Under the pieces are notes generated by a model. The model was not told the DNA's origin, ran no database searches, and saw only the letters and a program-made list of their open reading frames with translations. A DNA stretch of 64,000 bases from Leptospira ognonensis. Lineage in GTDB: Bacteria > Spirochaetota > Leptospiria > Leptospirales > Leptospiraceae. Position numbers and translations under genes: made by a program. This document shows positions 63,898-64,000 of the stretch, in pieces. Location: assembly GCF_004770745.1 (NCBI RefSeq), contig NZ_RQGD01000022.1, forward strand, positions 248,001 through 312,000. The letters are read 5' to 3'. How positions within the stretch are numbered: position 1 is the first letter of the stretch; every line of letters starts with the position of its first letter.

Positions 63898-64000
63898 TCT
63901 AAAATTTCCGATTTCTGTTCCTCAGCATCACGTTTTCCTAGCTCAAACGTTTCTCTAACACCAACGGGATTCGTGTAATCAAAAGAAGAAATGGTAAGTT
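63852..64000 (-). CDS. Possible C-terminal end of a gene entering from the right edge (partial)
   Basis: On the minus strand an open frame enters at 64000 and ends in TGA at 63852, giving 48 residues before the stop, with sequence such as FDYTNPVGVRETFELGKRD and ILDYLRKDVSS. The composition is protein-like, with balanced charged residues. It would overlap the end of the aminotransferase gene by 46 bases. I do not recognise the family. Confidence 0.45.
   Translation of the reverse strand, partial: LTISSFDYTNPVGVRETFELGKRDAEEQKSEILDYLRKDVSSFNPAKN

Noticed and set aside
1..64000. CRISPR arrays, tRNA or rRNA genes, insertion sequences
   Set aside because: I looked in the intergenic gaps and found no regular repeats, no cloverleaf-like sequence with a typical T-loop, and no transposase motif.

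Overview
The window reads as a chromosomal segment of a spirochaete of the genus Leptospira. The evidence is the flagellar block flgN-flgK-flgL-fliW-csrA, many lipoproteins with relaxed spirochaetal lipoboxes, several proteins with no relatives I can name outside Leptospira, a fused B12-dependent mutase (IcmF), and a base composition that by eye is in the high-30s percent G+C (not computed). A saprophytic, L. biflexa-like clade is a guess. I saw no rRNA, tRNA, insertion sequence, prophage, CRISPR array or replication origin. Genes are packed on both strands, no gene-free stretch exceeds about 210 bases, and many neighbours overlap by 4 to 49 bases.

Layout. 1-5908 (minus): a membrane protein cut by the window edge, icmF and a PlsC-type acyltransferase. 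5980-8251 (plus): PAP2 phosphatase and a Wzx-like flippase. 8255-14895: an unknown membrane protein, a divergent outer-membrane barrel, a receiver/RsbW-like kinase fusion, and an operon of a secreted protein, an intact HtrA protease and an HtrA-like protein without catalytic residues. 15065-19030 (plus): a rhodanese-fold protein lacking the catalytic cysteine, a GH31 lipoprotein closely resembling sulfoquinovosidase YihQ, and a phosphoesterase. 19080-24644 (minus): OsmC, a DUF374 acyltransferase, then csrA-fliW-flgL-flgK-flgN. 24733-27767: small genes, an Mpo1-like protein and aat.

27779-32738 (plus) is a signalling block: a PilZ-like protein, a membrane protein, an ECF sigma factor with no normal start codon, two small membrane proteins and a PhoB/PhoR-like two-component pair. 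32790-37578 (plus) is argJ followed by a tandem of a degenerate and an intact SpoIIE-type phosphatase. 37597-40600 (plus) carries an M50-like protease, a UDP-glucuronate decarboxylase and a lone transhydrogenase alpha-1 subunit. 40655-46574 (minus) is an operon of an OmpA/PD40 protein, a PilZ-like protein, hisS, a PAP2 phosphatase and an LpxL-type acyltransferase. 46672-64000 holds a divergent folP, two TPR proteins, rlpA, a large PP2C-HAMP-TPR phosphatase, a soluble CZB chemoreceptor, DUF2147, dcd, an enoyl-CoA hydratase, lipoproteins, unknown genes, an MFS transporter and an aminotransferase.

The strongest themes are (i) pairs of an intact enzyme and a catalytically degraded relative side by side (HtrA, SpoIIE phosphatase), plus a rhodanese without its cysteine, (ii) many partner-switch style signalling parts (receiver-RsbW fusion, three SpoIIE-family proteins, ECF sigma factor), and (iii) a sigma factor whose only well-placed Shine-Dalgarno precedes an ATT codon. 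No single obviously new multi-gene system stands out; the phosphatase tandem and the sigma-factor block are the best leads.
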